Source: Pagrus major (Eukaryota > Chordata > Actinopteri > Spariformes > Sparidae). Taken from it: a DNA stretch of 64,000 bases. Below are positions 33,860-45,400 of this stretch, one piece after another (position 1 is the first letter of the stretch; every line of letters begins with the position of its first letter). Position numbers and translations under genes: made by a program. The notes under the pieces are model-generated. The model saw only the letters and a list, made by a program, of their open reading frames with translations, had not been told where the DNA came from and did no database searches. Where the stretch lies: NCBI RefSeq assembly GCF_040436345.1, contig NC_133218.1, forward strand, positions 6,586,539 through 6,650,538, given 5' to 3'.

Positions 33860-36800
33860 CTGTTAGAAACAAATGTATTCAGTGTGTCTGTAACAAAACA
33901 ATCTCACCACAAGGTAGTATCTGTTCTGGAGCTTCCAATCATATTACATGATCTTCATCATATAGTTTGATGAGTTGGATGAGAAGTCCTTTAATGCACA
34001 GTATGACATTTCTACTATCATGTCATGTGATCGAAAGCTTCAGAATGAAGTCAAGATTGAACTTCAGTCTCAACTGCAGTGTGTGCAGTATTTTTGATAT
34101 AGGTCATAAAGTCCTCTCACCCAGGGTCTGCGCAGCCTGAAGGTTGGCTCTGTGGTGCCTTGTTCTGGAAGGCCCCTGAGGGCCCGGAGGTCCAGGAGGG
34201 CCCACGGGCCCAGGAGGTCCTGGAGGACCAGGAGGACCTGTACAAAGAAAAAACATCTTAACTCTCTCAATGAAAAAGTAGATGTATTCTGATCAGATCT
34301 GATGTCACAGACCTGGGCATTTTTGAGGAATATTTAAGGTCCCATATGCTCATTTTCTGGTTCATAGTTTTATTTTTGGTGTCTACTAGAAAATGTTTAC
34401 ATGCTTTAACGTCCAGGTAACACATTACTTCCTCACACAGTCCATTCCTGCCACACCTCCTTTCACCTTCTGTCAGAATGCTTTCTTTTTTAGTTTCTGT
34501 CTCCTCAATGCGCTCCTCCCAAAAAGCTCAGTTTGCTCTGGTTGGTCAGCTATCACAGGCCTGAGCAAGCACCACCCACCATGTTTCTGGGTTTTTGCAA
34601 CCACACCTGTACTGGGGACGTGGCTGAGGGCCGTGACTATATAGCTGTGACATCACAACCTCACGGAAGTACTGAAAGCTCGTTTGAAGGCACAATTTCT
34701 GAAGAAAGATACAGTTTCCTGAACTTTGATACTTCCACAGCATCTAGAGAGCTGCTTTATATTTAAAAAATAACACATGGAAATCTCACCTTTTACAATA
34801 TGGGACCTTTAAGTTCAGAGTGTAAAGCTCTACTTGCCCTCGATAATGACTTCATTGGATGGTTGTTCCATCTCTCCAGGTGGACCAGGCTCTCCTCTCT
34901 CTCCTTTTTCCCCTGGCTCTCCTTTGTCACCTTGCGGCCCTGTGGAGGACATTATGCAAAACAGCTCTAAGATTGCATTCATAAACTCAATTCACTTTCT
35001 CCTATTGTTAATACCATGAATTATTCCATTGACTTGCTCGGGTGAATCATGCCCTCCTCTGTGGAGGAGAACAGAGCGAAGTGGGAGAATATTTCCGGAT
35101 CATTAAGCTGAAGCCCAAAACCGCAAAGCAGAATAATATTATCTGCAAAAATGAGAGAAGGGCAGCTGTTTCAGCCTCTTCAGTCATTTATGAATTACAG
35201 GAAGAACCCACTGTGAATCAAATCTGACGTCGTTATGACACATGGATGGATCAGGACACTGAGTGTGTTTGTATGGCTGCGTCTTTGCGTGTGTGTGCTG
35301 TTGTGACTGAATGTTTTGGTATGTTTGACCCCAGGTTACACTCAACCCTTTGACTGTCACATTGTACCAGTAGTTCTCCACTAAAATGGCCATCACTGCC
35401 TGAGGTATTAATAAAAAATGAATGGTGAGTTAAACCAAAATAGAGCCTCATCATTTCCTTACCTTTTTTTCCTCTTTTCCCATCAGCCCCAGGCAGTCCA
35501 TTCAGTCCCGGGCTGCCATCAGTCCCATTGTAGCCGGGAATACCGTCCGCACCAGGCAAACCTACAGTACAGTAACACAAAAAATCTTCATCATGGGCTG
35601 AGTGGAAAATACATTCAGCAAAGATATGGGTCACTACACCACAAAGGAGGCATCAAGTGTGGCCAGATTTTAAATTTGGATGAAGGATTCAGAGTTTACT
35701 TACCAGGCGGTCCTGGAGGTCCTGGAACATAAGGTTCAAAGATGTTAGATAATAGAAAGTGATATATTGGACGTGAGTTGGTAGTTTAATATATAAAAGA
35801 CGTACCGGCTATGCAGACTCCCTTGCTGCTGTTGCAAATGTCAATCAATAATTTGATCTGAAGGGAAAATATGAAAACAATTAAAATACAGTGATGCATT
35901 AAATTATAGCAGAAAAAAATCAACACTTTCAAAAAGGTTGGAAGTGGCATTTTTGTTGGCGGCGCTGCCACAAATACAACTGGATTGTTTTACATTTATC
36001 TCAGTGAAGCACCTAACAACACCAGGACAAAACACAAGTTCATTCATAGTCTGTTATGGAGATGTAGAAGCAGATACAAGTGGTACCAGTCTGCCAGCCT
36101 GATAGGATCTTCAGTCAGCCTTTATTTTCCAGGGACATTTGGTGGCCGGTGGCAGACAAAACAACAAAGTGGCAGCGAGGTTTACAGGGAACAAATCTAA
36201 ATGTCATTATACTATAGCCATTACATTGCAATCATTTACTTCATAATCAAAGCGAAAAAACTTGTCTAGGTTAAGTTAAATTACAATTTTAAACTACTTT
36301 CAGGAAAATATATTTAACATATATAAAAAGAAAAAGTTCTCAACTAAACATGTAGCTGGTCAAGCTAATTTACCTTCTTTAAATACTGTTAGGAGGGGAT
36401 TATGAAACATCATGCATTGCTATCACCTGTTCTGTAACATTTAAGTAAAATGTATAATATTTATCTCTGAAATGTTGTGGAGTATACCTCGAGATTACAT
36501 AATAAAGTAAGATTTGCCTTCCATTTGCATTGTGCTCAGGTTGTTCCTGATTACTTAATCCCCTGACATTTAAACAGAAGTTTAAGCTTAGACTATTCGA
36601 CTAGTCTAAATGTAAGAAAACACTGTGTAACCGACTGGTATTTCTCCTGCTGACTAGCGAGGGTAGCAAAGTTTAATCGATTAGTCGACTAGTTGCGCAC
36701 ATCCCTTATTGTGGTACTGCTGCAGACAGCCTTAACACACAAATTTGCAGGTAATCAGATTACCACAAACTGGACATGGCATCTTCAATCACATGCCATA

Positions 36801-37449
36801 GGACCACTGACCATTTTAACCAGCTGGTGATTGAGTATAAGTCAGCAATAAAAAAGTAACACACGATACAGACTGTGAACAGTATTTATAAATCTGTCCT
36901 CTCTCATATTTGTTCCACCAGCAGGTCTCCTCTCACCGGGACCATGGAGTAAGTCATCATCATCATCATGTCATCCTGCACGTGTGCCTTGTGGTAACTG
37001 TGTCGGTGCTTGTGCTTCAGCCCGTGCTTCATCTTCTTCTCCGTCTCCTCTCCCACCTCCTGGCTGACCTCCTGCTGATCGACCTCCTGTCCCTCCTCGT
37101 GATGAAGCTCCTGGTGCAGCTCCTTCTCCAGCTCTTCGCTTCTCTTATTCCTGGAGTACTGGTACTGGGGACGGTTGGCCTGCAGCCCCGCCGCTCCTCT
37201 TGGGACCTCCTGGAGGAACTCCACCACTGAACTCTCCTCCACCTCTGTCAGCCTCAGCTCTGTCTGCTCCAGCCTGGCACGTTGCTGATTATGCTGGACC
37301 AAGAGCACCAGAAGGCCCACCGAGTTCATCAGTGCCACAACGCACGTCCCATACAGCACCATCCGCTGAGGGAGAGTCATGCTGGGGGTCGGGATCCACA
37401 TGGTTACCACTTCACCTCCTCTTTTCTGAGGGTCACCCACCAGCCTCAT
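32661..37449 (-). CDS. gldn: Gliomedin, complete coding sequence in 10 exons
   Basis: Type II membrane protein with collagen-like and olfactomedin domains. In mammals it is made by myelinating Schwann cells, shed, and clusters neurofascin/NrCAM and sodium channels at nodes of Ranvier. Exons in transcript order (minus strand): 37449-36937, 35857-35806, 35721-35704, 35561-35463, 34939-34838, 34237-34121, 33859-33776, 33676-33551, 33419-33269, 33126-32661. They sum to 1,728 nt, or 575 residues plus stop; the human protein is about 551. The ATG at 37449 is directly preceded by an in-frame TGA, so it is the most upstream possible start. A Met at codon 17 (MWIPTPSM) is the alternative. All introns are GT-AG except intron 5, which has a GC donor. 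It is tail-to-tail with dmxl2 and head-to-head with cyp19a1a, the same arrangement as in human 15q21.2. Confidence 0.95.
34121..35857 (-). CDS. gldn: gldn exons 2-6: NC segment and collagen-like repeats
   Basis: Exon 2 (35857-35806) carries the two-cysteine segment [16 protein letters not shown], which likely stabilises trimers. Exon 3 is only 18 nt (35721-35704) and encodes GPPGPPG-type sequence across its junctions. Exons 4 (35561-35463), 5 (34939-34838) and 6 (34237-34121) encode Gly-X-Y triplets, interrupted in exon 5 by [12 protein letters not shown]. These exons begin with 2 nt and end with 1 nt of a split Gly codon, the usual collagen exon layout. Exon 6 ends in a basic non-collagen stretch ([17 protein letters not shown]). 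Confidence 0.92.
34238..34837 (-). other. gldn intron 5
   Basis: 0.6-kb intron. AT-rich sequence with no repeat borders I could define and no additional Gly-X-Y exon. Confidence 0.6.
34836..34837 (-). other. gldn: GC splice donor of gldn intron 5
   Basis: On the minus strand the exon 5 end reads ATCGAGG followed by GCAAGTAGAGC. Only this position keeps the split Gly codon with exon 6 (starting GTCCTCCTGG). The rest of the donor (AAGT) is a perfect U1 match, as is typical of functional GC-AG introns. Confidence 0.8.
35858..36936 (-). other. gldn intron 1
   Basis: 1.08-kb intron. At 36590-36695 there is text such as GACTATTCGACTAGTCTAAA and CGATTAGTCGACTAGTTGCG, words typical of a widespread fish MITE; the borders are not clear. 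Nothing else recognised. Confidence 0.55.
36937..37449 (-). CDS. gldn: gldn exon 1: cytoplasmic tail, membrane anchor, furin site
   Basis: Codons 1-171. Short basic cytoplasmic start, then a hydrophobic helix at about residues 30-51 ([20 protein letters not shown]), fitting type II orientation. The ectodomain begins with a Gln/Glu-rich coiled-coil-like stretch. RNKR at residues 100-103 matches the known furin shedding site of mammalian gliomedin. After it come a Glu/Gln/His-rich region and a Lys/His-rich stretch ([16 protein letters not shown]). It ends [13 protein letters not shown], a methionine run that corresponds to the mammalian [11 protein letters not shown] motif. Confidence 0.95.
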
Positions 37450-37913
37450 TCACAGGGGAGTACAATCCCAGCACAGCAGAGAAAAAAGAACAAAAGTCAA
37501 AGGCGGACAGAGAAAGTCCAGTCAAGTTTTATGACCTTGTGGCCAAAGATGCTGCCACCAAAAATCAAATAAAATCAACAAAAGCCAAATAAATCCAACA
37601 TGAAGGACGATATTCAAGGTCCTGTCGAGATTATTTGAAAGTTCGAAGTGGACTCCAGTCAGCTTCAGTGTCTGAGCTCCACCAGGGTGGTCTCTCTGAG
37701 GGCAGACTGGTAAATACAGTGCTTGTTGTGTTGTTCGCCAAGTGGAGAAGGGGCTGTGTTTATGTGTGTGTATGTGCCCGTGAAAACCAGTAATGTAGGA
37801 GTGGGCATTACACAATCTTCTGGGCTTGTCTGGGAAGAAACCCCCGCCTGTTCAGTCACCTGATTTATATTCAGCACGACCCATTCTACTGCACCGCCGT
37901 GGGCAGACTGACA

Positions 37914-37914
<1 letters not shown>

Positions 37915-37962
<48 letters not shown>
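37915..37962 (+). repeat. (CA)24 microsatellite upstream of gldn
   Basis: Pure CA run of 24 units, about 470 bp upstream of the gldn start codon (gldn is on the other strand). Confidence 0.97.
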
Positions 37963-37964
<2 letters not shown>

Positions 37965-38386
37965 GACATGCACATATGAATGATGTGCACACAAAAGCAC
38001 TCACATAATAAATAAGCGCATACATTACACCAGACAAACTGACTGGTCACTCATGTTTACACATTATTGTTATTAGGACAACAGATCCAATCTTGTATTA
38101 AAATAAATCAAACTGCATTAACATCAATATAGTTTCCATTGGTTCATGCCCTCTCTTATCCAATCCTTGTACATCCTCCGTTCATTTCTCCCCCTGGGCG
38201 CTCGTCCTTGTCACATCTTCACAGCCTCCATCCACCAACTGCAACAATGACCCATTTCCATTGCTTTGATTAAGGCCAGAAAAGTGACATTCCACCAGAA
38301 AAATGACAGTTCAGATGAAAACACACCAGCTGCAGGCATTTAAGGCATTCCTCACTGTTACAGCGAGTTGGTACTGCCTCTTTTGA

Positions 38387-38948
38387 CTTAAAGGGAAAGT
38401 TCACCCCAAAGTGAAACTTCAGTTATAATCTACTCACCCCCATGTTGATGGACAGGCGGGTGAAGTTTCGTAGTCCGTGAAACATTTCTGGAGCTTTATA
38501 GCAAAACAGCTCTGCAGCATTCTCTTCAGCAGCTGAAGTAGCTGGGGACTTGTTTTAAAACGTAAAAAAAACAACCTAAAATGGCTCCATACAGCTCGTC
38601 TGCCATAAGCCAAGTCTTTGGAAGCCCCCTAAATTGAATCAAAAAGATGTTATCTGCACCCTCGGCACATGGTGAAGCTCATTCACCTATTTCGGATGGG
38701 GTCAAAAAGTGTAAATAACGTCCTTTCAAATCAATTCAGGATTTGTGGGCATCTGAAGACTGGAGTTTGGCCTGACAAGTTGTATGGACCTATTTTCTGT
38801 TTGTGTTTTTTTACATTTTAAAACAAGTTCCCATCTACTTCAGGTGTTTAGGAGAATGCTAAAACAACAGAAATATTTCACGGACTACAAAACCTTCCAT
38901 CGGCTTGAAGGTGAGTAGATTACTTTTCATTTGAACTTATCCTTTAAG
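38387..38948. repeat. Full-length GTTCACCC-type MITE
   Basis: Left end CTTAAAGGGAAAGTTCACCC, then ATAATCTACTCACCCCC. The right end, on the opposite strand, reads CTTAAAGGATAAGTTCAAAT then GTAATCTACTCACC. The inverted ends bracket 562 bp with CTGGAGCTTTATAGCAAAAC, ATTCTCTTCAGCAGCTGAAG and, near the right, their inverted partners (TTCAGGTGTTTAGGAGAATG), so the whole element is a long imperfect palindrome. Related copies are at 12593-12905 and 56586-57190. Confidence 0.8.
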
Positions 38949-41900
38949 TGTAGGTGTAGCTGGCACATTTTCTGTTATTAAACAAATAATTAGTTCCTTA
39001 ACAATACAGTCTGTTTCAATGTCAGTCAGTCTCTCTGGTGATTCATGTAGGTGGCCTACTGTACATGCTCTTGCAGCCATATTATGCCCCATAAAACTGC
39101 TATGCACGCACACACACACATAAAAAGTAGACATATTACTGTTAGATTGAGGTCTGTTGTGTACGGCTCCTGCCCGAGGCTGTAGGTCACTGACAGCCAG
39201 TTGTTGGACAGCTTGAATCGCTCCAGCAGATGTGTAGATGTGTATGTACGTACATTCCTGAGAGCACTGAGGTCGTTTCTTTGTCGTCTCTCATTCACTG
39301 TGCTCTGAATCCATTAACATGAACCATGTGGTGTAAATAAGTCCACATGCCCACAGAATCTTCTCCACCTCTGGTCTCTAACTGACCTTCTCTGGTTCTG
39401 TTTCTTCCATCCTGAGGTGCAGCTGCAGGGTAAGCAGCCTTATCTCTCTTCTCACCACATGGCGGGGAAGTCCATGTCCGTCTTACCGCTGCAGGCCAAG
39501 GACAGCCTGATGACCTCACATGTCTTCATATTAAACTCTATCCTCCCACCAGCCTCTTCTCCTGGTTTCCAAGTTTAACAGATGTATTATCATTTTACAG
39601 TAATGTCACAATTCAACAAACTTATCAAGAATAAAGAACGGAAAATAAATCAATAAAATAATAAAGAAAATCAAAGAGGGCCAATAAATCAAATACACAA
39701 AATTACAAAAAAAATATTTATTGATCATCTAAATTTTTGAATAAAATGATTAATAGTTTAAGGAAGTTAGAATGTATAGTATATAAGTGTATTATGAAGT
39801 TTATTATGTAACTATGTTGATGGAACAAACAGTAAAGCTACACTGCAAAGAGTCAGCTCTTAAAAACAAGAATAAAGATATAAAATGGGCAAAATATGAC
39901 TATGACAGCAGAGCACACAGATATCTTATTAGATATCTTATAACTGGTGTGCCCAGACTAAAAACAAGCACATTTGACTTATAATATCAAAATATTTAAG
40001 AATCATTTTCTTAATATGTAGAAAAATGTGCTTACATTTAGCAAATGAGGCTTTGATTAGGAACATTATCTTAAAACCAGCGCAGCTACAATAAAAAACA
40101 TTTGTCCAGATACAAAGAAAAGATTTAAGATTGTTTTTCCTCAACATTCTGGAAAAAGTTCATACATTTATATGTTAACCCACAACCTTCTGGATGTGAG
40201 GCGACAGTGCTAACCACTGCACCACTATTACATTATGTCAGGGTAGTTGCAACTTAGCATCCAATGCTATTGCGATAGCCTTGATTTATGCTATATAACC
40301 AGGGATTTACCTATTTTAAGCTCAAAATGCTGTTACAAAACAGCATGTTGTGCTTAAAATAGGTAACCCAGACTAAGATAAATGTACGTGCACAACTAAA
40401 TATGAGATTGCCTTGCTAAAAGAAAGAAATTAATGTCACGGCAAATACATTTCTTTTCACTTCATTATTGAGGACTCATTAGTCACATCCAGAGGCAGAA
40501 CAAAGGCCAACTATCATCTCTATCACAGTGTGTTAACTGTTTCTGTTTTACTGCATATATACTGAAGCATATCATCTAAGAGACTCCTTACACAGTGTCA
40601 GAATTCATATGGGACTCCCCCCTCTCTATAAGCAGGGTGTAATGATGTGAAAGTGAACGGTAAAAGAGGCGTTAATACGCTCTGTTCATGCATCCTCTGA
40701 CATTTCAGCTTTCTATCAATCTTGTTTGTTCGCTCCTGAACAACTCCCTACACATGCGGCTGAGACAAAGATGTGGTTGACCACAACAACAGAGCCCAGA
40801 GACAAGGTTACATTAACTTCTGTCTCTGCTTAATCATGCAGAACAATCTGAGCCATCACACAGGACATCGTTATCAGGGCAGGGCCTCAGCACACAGTCA
40901 GTCACTTCAACAATTCACATTCTTGGACTCGACCGTGGGCGGTGAGTGAATTCACAGAGTTCTTTATACAGAACGAGCCAAACGAACGACGGCAGAGATA
41001 AAGTCAGACAGCGCTGGCTTTGTCGCAAATTGCTCAATAATATAGAATTAAATCAAATAAATCCGCTTGGATTTTAAAGTAAGCTGAAGTAGAAGACACA
41101 CTTCATAGAGTTCATAGTTCTTAGCAAGCGATATGCAGTACAAGGCTGGCTAAAAGCAACTGTTTATACGTTTAACAACGCACTTTAATCTATATGTGTG
41201 TCACCCATCTTGAATGGCCTACAATGCTTACAAAGGACTACACATACCACGTCACGACAGAATCCTGGAACTCACAACAAGGACGTATCAAACCATCTTC
41301 CATCCTCAGTGAGGATGTAGCATTCAGTTGTCAAACATTGCAATATTAACCAAGATATATTTCCAAATCTTTTGCCAATACACCACATGCTGTTGTCACT
41401 GAAAAGTCCAAGTCAGTGTTTGTTTCAGAGGTGGCCTGCACCTTTGACTTTCACCTAAAGGAAGAGACTTAAAAGAAGACACTGACTCCAACAACCTCAT
41501 TTCCTCTGGCAGGTCAAAAAAGATTCATAAAGGATTAAAAAGTCTGAAATATAATCTAATGTCAGGCTATGAAGGACCTTAACAGTAATAAGATCTTAAA
41601 ATCAATCCAAAAACAGACAGGGAACCAATGTTAAGAAGCTAAAACAGGTATGATGTTAATGTAATTCTTACTTCTTGTCTTAGCCTCGCAGACTTTAATT
41701 AACTTTCTGGTTTCAAGCGTAGCAACAGCCCTGAGTGAGTGAGCTGCTACAGAACGTGTGCTGTAATGATAATGTTATCATAAAAGTCAGTGTATATCAT
41801 AGATTAAAAGACCCTGATTAATGCCTCGCAGCTCTGCTTCTCCATCTACTGGTAGTCTGACTTGCAAAAATCACAAATACTGTACGTTTTAAATAATCCC

Positions 41901-42164
41901 ATCAAATAATTGTCCATGAGCAAAGGGAACATTGGAAGGATTGTAATGACAGTGAGCGTTTTTGAAAGGTACCGTTCAATTCCAGCTTTCCCCTTCAAAA
42001 ATCAAAGAAAACCTGAAGTGTGGATGCTTCGTGGGAAAACAGTGAATTTAATTACACAAGACAGATAAAGCTGTGTTAAAACAGATTTTCCTTTGTTCTC
42101 ACAGGCCAGATGGGTTTTTTTGTAGGATTTCCAACCAGATTCGTTTGATGTTCAAAGGAGGGTC

Positions 42165-42305
42165 AAACCTTGAGTCTCACCAAAATGTCAAACACAACGC
42201 ATGATAGAAGCTCGCTCCAACATTTGATCACACCACAACATGTACCCACTGAACTACATCCTGTTCGCTCAAGGACACAGGCACAAATCCAACCCGTCAA
42301 GGTTT
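42165..42305 (+). promoter_or_regulatory. cyp19a1a: Three NR5A-type half-sites upstream of cyp19a1a
   Basis: AAACCTTGA at 42165-42173 (TCAAGGTTT on the minus strand), TCAAGGACA at 42269-42277 and TCAAGGTTT at 42297-42305. They match the CAAGG core bound by SF-1/LRH-1 (Nr5a1/Nr5a2), known activators of vertebrate gonadal aromatase. They lie about 80 to 220 bp upstream of the TATA box. Binding is inferred from the motif and its position. Confidence 0.55.
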
Positions 42306-42385
42306 CGAGTATTGTTTGCAATTTTTTCTCCTCTGTTGTGGCGTTTGCATTACCCTGACCTGGCTGCTAGTCAGCTCAGGCCACA

Positions 42386-42391
42386 TATAAA
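42386..42391 (+). promoter_or_regulatory. cyp19a1a: TATA box of cyp19a1a
   Basis: TATAAA in the context CCACATATAAAGAGG, 79 bp upstream of the start codon. Transcription would start near 42415-42420, leaving a 5'UTR of about 50 nt, in line with the compact promoters of fish ovarian aromatase genes. Confidence 0.75.
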
Positions 42392-42469
42392 GAGGAAGCC
42401 CCGACTGTTGAGACAGCTTTCATCACTTCGTTTCAAGTTTGTGCCGCTGTGTTTTAAGCCTGCCTTCTT

Positions 42470-45400
42470 ATGGATCTGATCTCTGCTTGTGAACTGGTGA
42501 TGCCCCAAGTAGGTTTGGACACCGCAGTGGCAGACCTGGTCTCCATGTCCCACAATGCCACTGCTGTGGGAACACCGGGCATCTCCGTGGCGACCAGAAC
42601 TTTAATACTGCTCGTCTGTCTGCTGCTGGTTGCCTGGAACCACACAGAGAAGAAATCTGTACCAGGTAGGTCCAACCATCATTTATCAGGGTTGATTACT
42701 TTTGTCTTCGAGCTGTTGTCGGTTCTTTTAACATTACTGATATAAATCTATTGTCATTTACCACAACAGGTCCTTCTTTCTGTCTGGGCTTGGGGCCACT
42801 TCTGTCTTATCTGAGATTCATCTGGACCGGTATCGGCACAGCCAGCAACTACTACAACAAGACGTATGGAGACATTGTCAGAGTGTGGATCAACGGAGAG
42901 GAAACCCTCATACTCAGCAGGTCGGTAACAATCAATCCTAATGAATAAAGTTAGGGTCGCCCCGAGTGTAAACTGATATTCTGTTCTCTGCAAAAACTCC
43001 AAAAATTCTAGTCAAAATATGTCATTACACTTTAAGACACAATCATCTAATGAGTAATATTTCAGTTGTAAACAGGGACTTGGACTTGTATACATTTTTT
43101 GAAAGAGCAACAATTCAGGAATGATAATTAACGAGTTGTTAATGAGTAATTCCTGAATAAATGTAACTTGAAGACTATACAGAAGATAATGATGAGTTAG
43201 AAGAGAACAGACTGAGAGATACTATATTAATGAATCATTATGTAATGATTAGTTCATGAGAATCCTACTCTTTGGTTCGTTAAGGAATTAATTGTGCAGA
43301 GCCATTATTACAGCCCTCATTACGTCATGAATATGGTAGTGCACAATAAGTCAACTCGGAAGCTAGCTGTTGTAATCATGAAGTAGTGAGGGACTACTTA
43401 GTAACTACTCAACGTTAGTTTGGATTAGTTCATATATATCTGTGAATCGACATACTTATTTATTTTTATTTCATGTATTTTTTATCATATAAGGGCATCA
43501 GCAGTGCACCATGTGCTGAAGAATGGACAGTATACGTCACGTTTTGGGAGCAGACAGGGACTCAGCTGCATCGGCATGAATGAACGAGGCATCATATTTA
43601 ACAACAACGTGACTCTGTGGAAAAAGATACGCACCTATTTCACCAAAGGTACAATTCTAACCTTTGAATCAACCTCAGTGGTTAATCAAGTTATTTGTTG
43701 AAAGATATTCTAAATATTGACTTGAATCATAAAACCTTGATTTTCTGTCAGCTCTGACCGGCCCGAGCCTGCAGCAGACGGTGGAGATCTGCGTCTCCTC
43801 CACACAGACTCACCTCGACAACCTGGACACTTTGGATCATGTGGATGTCCTCAGTTTGCTACGCTGCACCGTGGTGGACATCTCCAACAGACTGTTCCTG
43901 GGTATACCTGTGGATGGTGAGTAGGCATAATTTATGTTATCATGTCAGTTGTAAATCAGTAAATCTATTTGTCTGGAAAGTTGGCTCAAACACATTTAGT
44001 TTGGGTCAGTGAAGTTACAGTGAATTTATCTCACTACTGTTTTGTTAATAACTCTGTGTGCAGAGAAAGAGCTGCTGCTGAAGATCCAGAAGTATTTTGA
44101 CACGTGGCAGACTGTGCTCATCAAACCAGACATCTACTTCAAGTTTGGCTGGATTCACCAGAGGCACAAGACAGCAGCGTGAGTCATTTTATACATTCTC
44201 TTCATACATATGTAAGCCCACTTTTATGTGTTTTGGCTGAATTATGTTTTATAATCAAATGTTATATATCTGTTATCTCATAGCCAGGAGCTGCAGGATG
44301 CCATAGAGAGCCTTGTTGAACAGAAGAGGAGAGATATGGAGCAGGCTGATAAACTGGACAACATCAACTTCACTGCAGAGCTCATATTTGCACAGGTTAG
44401 TCTGAGAACTGAATGCACTTCCTCTAACCCAGATATCAGAAATCCTCTTGAGGTGAAATACAATTATTTTATTTTTTTTGCCAGTCAGCTTTTTCACATT
44501 TCTACGTGTGTGTGTGTGTGTTTTCAGAACCACGGTGAACTGTCTGCAGAGAATGTGAGGCAGTGTGTGCTGGAGATGGTGATCGCAGCACCAGACACTC
44601 TGTCCATCAGCCTCTTCTTCATGCTGCTGCTCCTCAAACAGAATCCAGACGTGGAGCTGCAGCTGCTGCAGGAGATAGACACAGTTATAGGCAAGTAGCT
44701 GGAGAACTTTAAGACACCGACACTTGTTAAAATGTCATGTTAACATGTGATATTATTTTCTTTTCTTTTTTCTTTTAATGTTAAAATTTTAGTTCACATA
44801 TAAAGAGGCTAGATTAACATTTTCATCAGGGATTTCTTCCAAAAGTCTTTTTTTTTTTAAAAATCTAGCGCTGGTAGACAGCCCTGAATCTCAACTATAT
44901 ATAATAAGTGCACCACATAAGAACTTAAAATGTTCACACATGAATGACATATGTTCATATGTGACTGGCTTTTTGTCAGATGTGGATCAGGATTTCTACA
45001 TCTGGAGACAAACTGAGTTACCATGCGATCTGCTGCACATCAGAGATGCATTTTAACAGGAACCCTGTGTGATAATAATGAGACAAAGGGGCAAAATAAA
45101 AGTCAGTTTACATACGCTCAGTTGCCAGTTTATTAGGTACAGCTAGCTAGAACTAATGGAGTCTAATACATCAAACCTGCAATAATGAATAACTTCATAA
45201 TGTCATGTCAGCTCTTGTTGAAACTGTTTTGTAGAGGCCCAACAGTAATGACATCTCTCTACCATTGTAGGTGACAGACAGCTTCAGAATAGGGACCCTC
45301 AGAAGTTGCATGTGCTGGAGAGCTTCATCAACGAGTGCTTGCGGTTCCACCCTGTGGTGGACTTCACCATGCGCCGAGCTTTGTCTGATGACATCATAGA

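Larger units (their letters stand above)
37450..42100. other. Intergenic region between divergent gldn and cyp19a1a
   Basis: About 4.6 kb that must contain the gldn promoter, its 5'UTR (and any untranslated exon) and distal cyp19a1a control DNA. Visible items are a (CA)24 tract, a full MITE, and a repeat fragment near 40165-40225 with TGTGAGGCGACAGTGCTAAC, a string common in fish interspersed repeats. 39830-40150 is A/T-rich and repeat-like. The gldn transcription start could not be placed: no TATA box stands out just upstream of 37449. Confidence 0.6.

Noticed and set aside
37200..37592. 130-residue plus-strand open frame over gldn
   Set aside because: Antisense of gldn exon 1 and its upstream flank; no domain, and the minus strand has the conserved protein.
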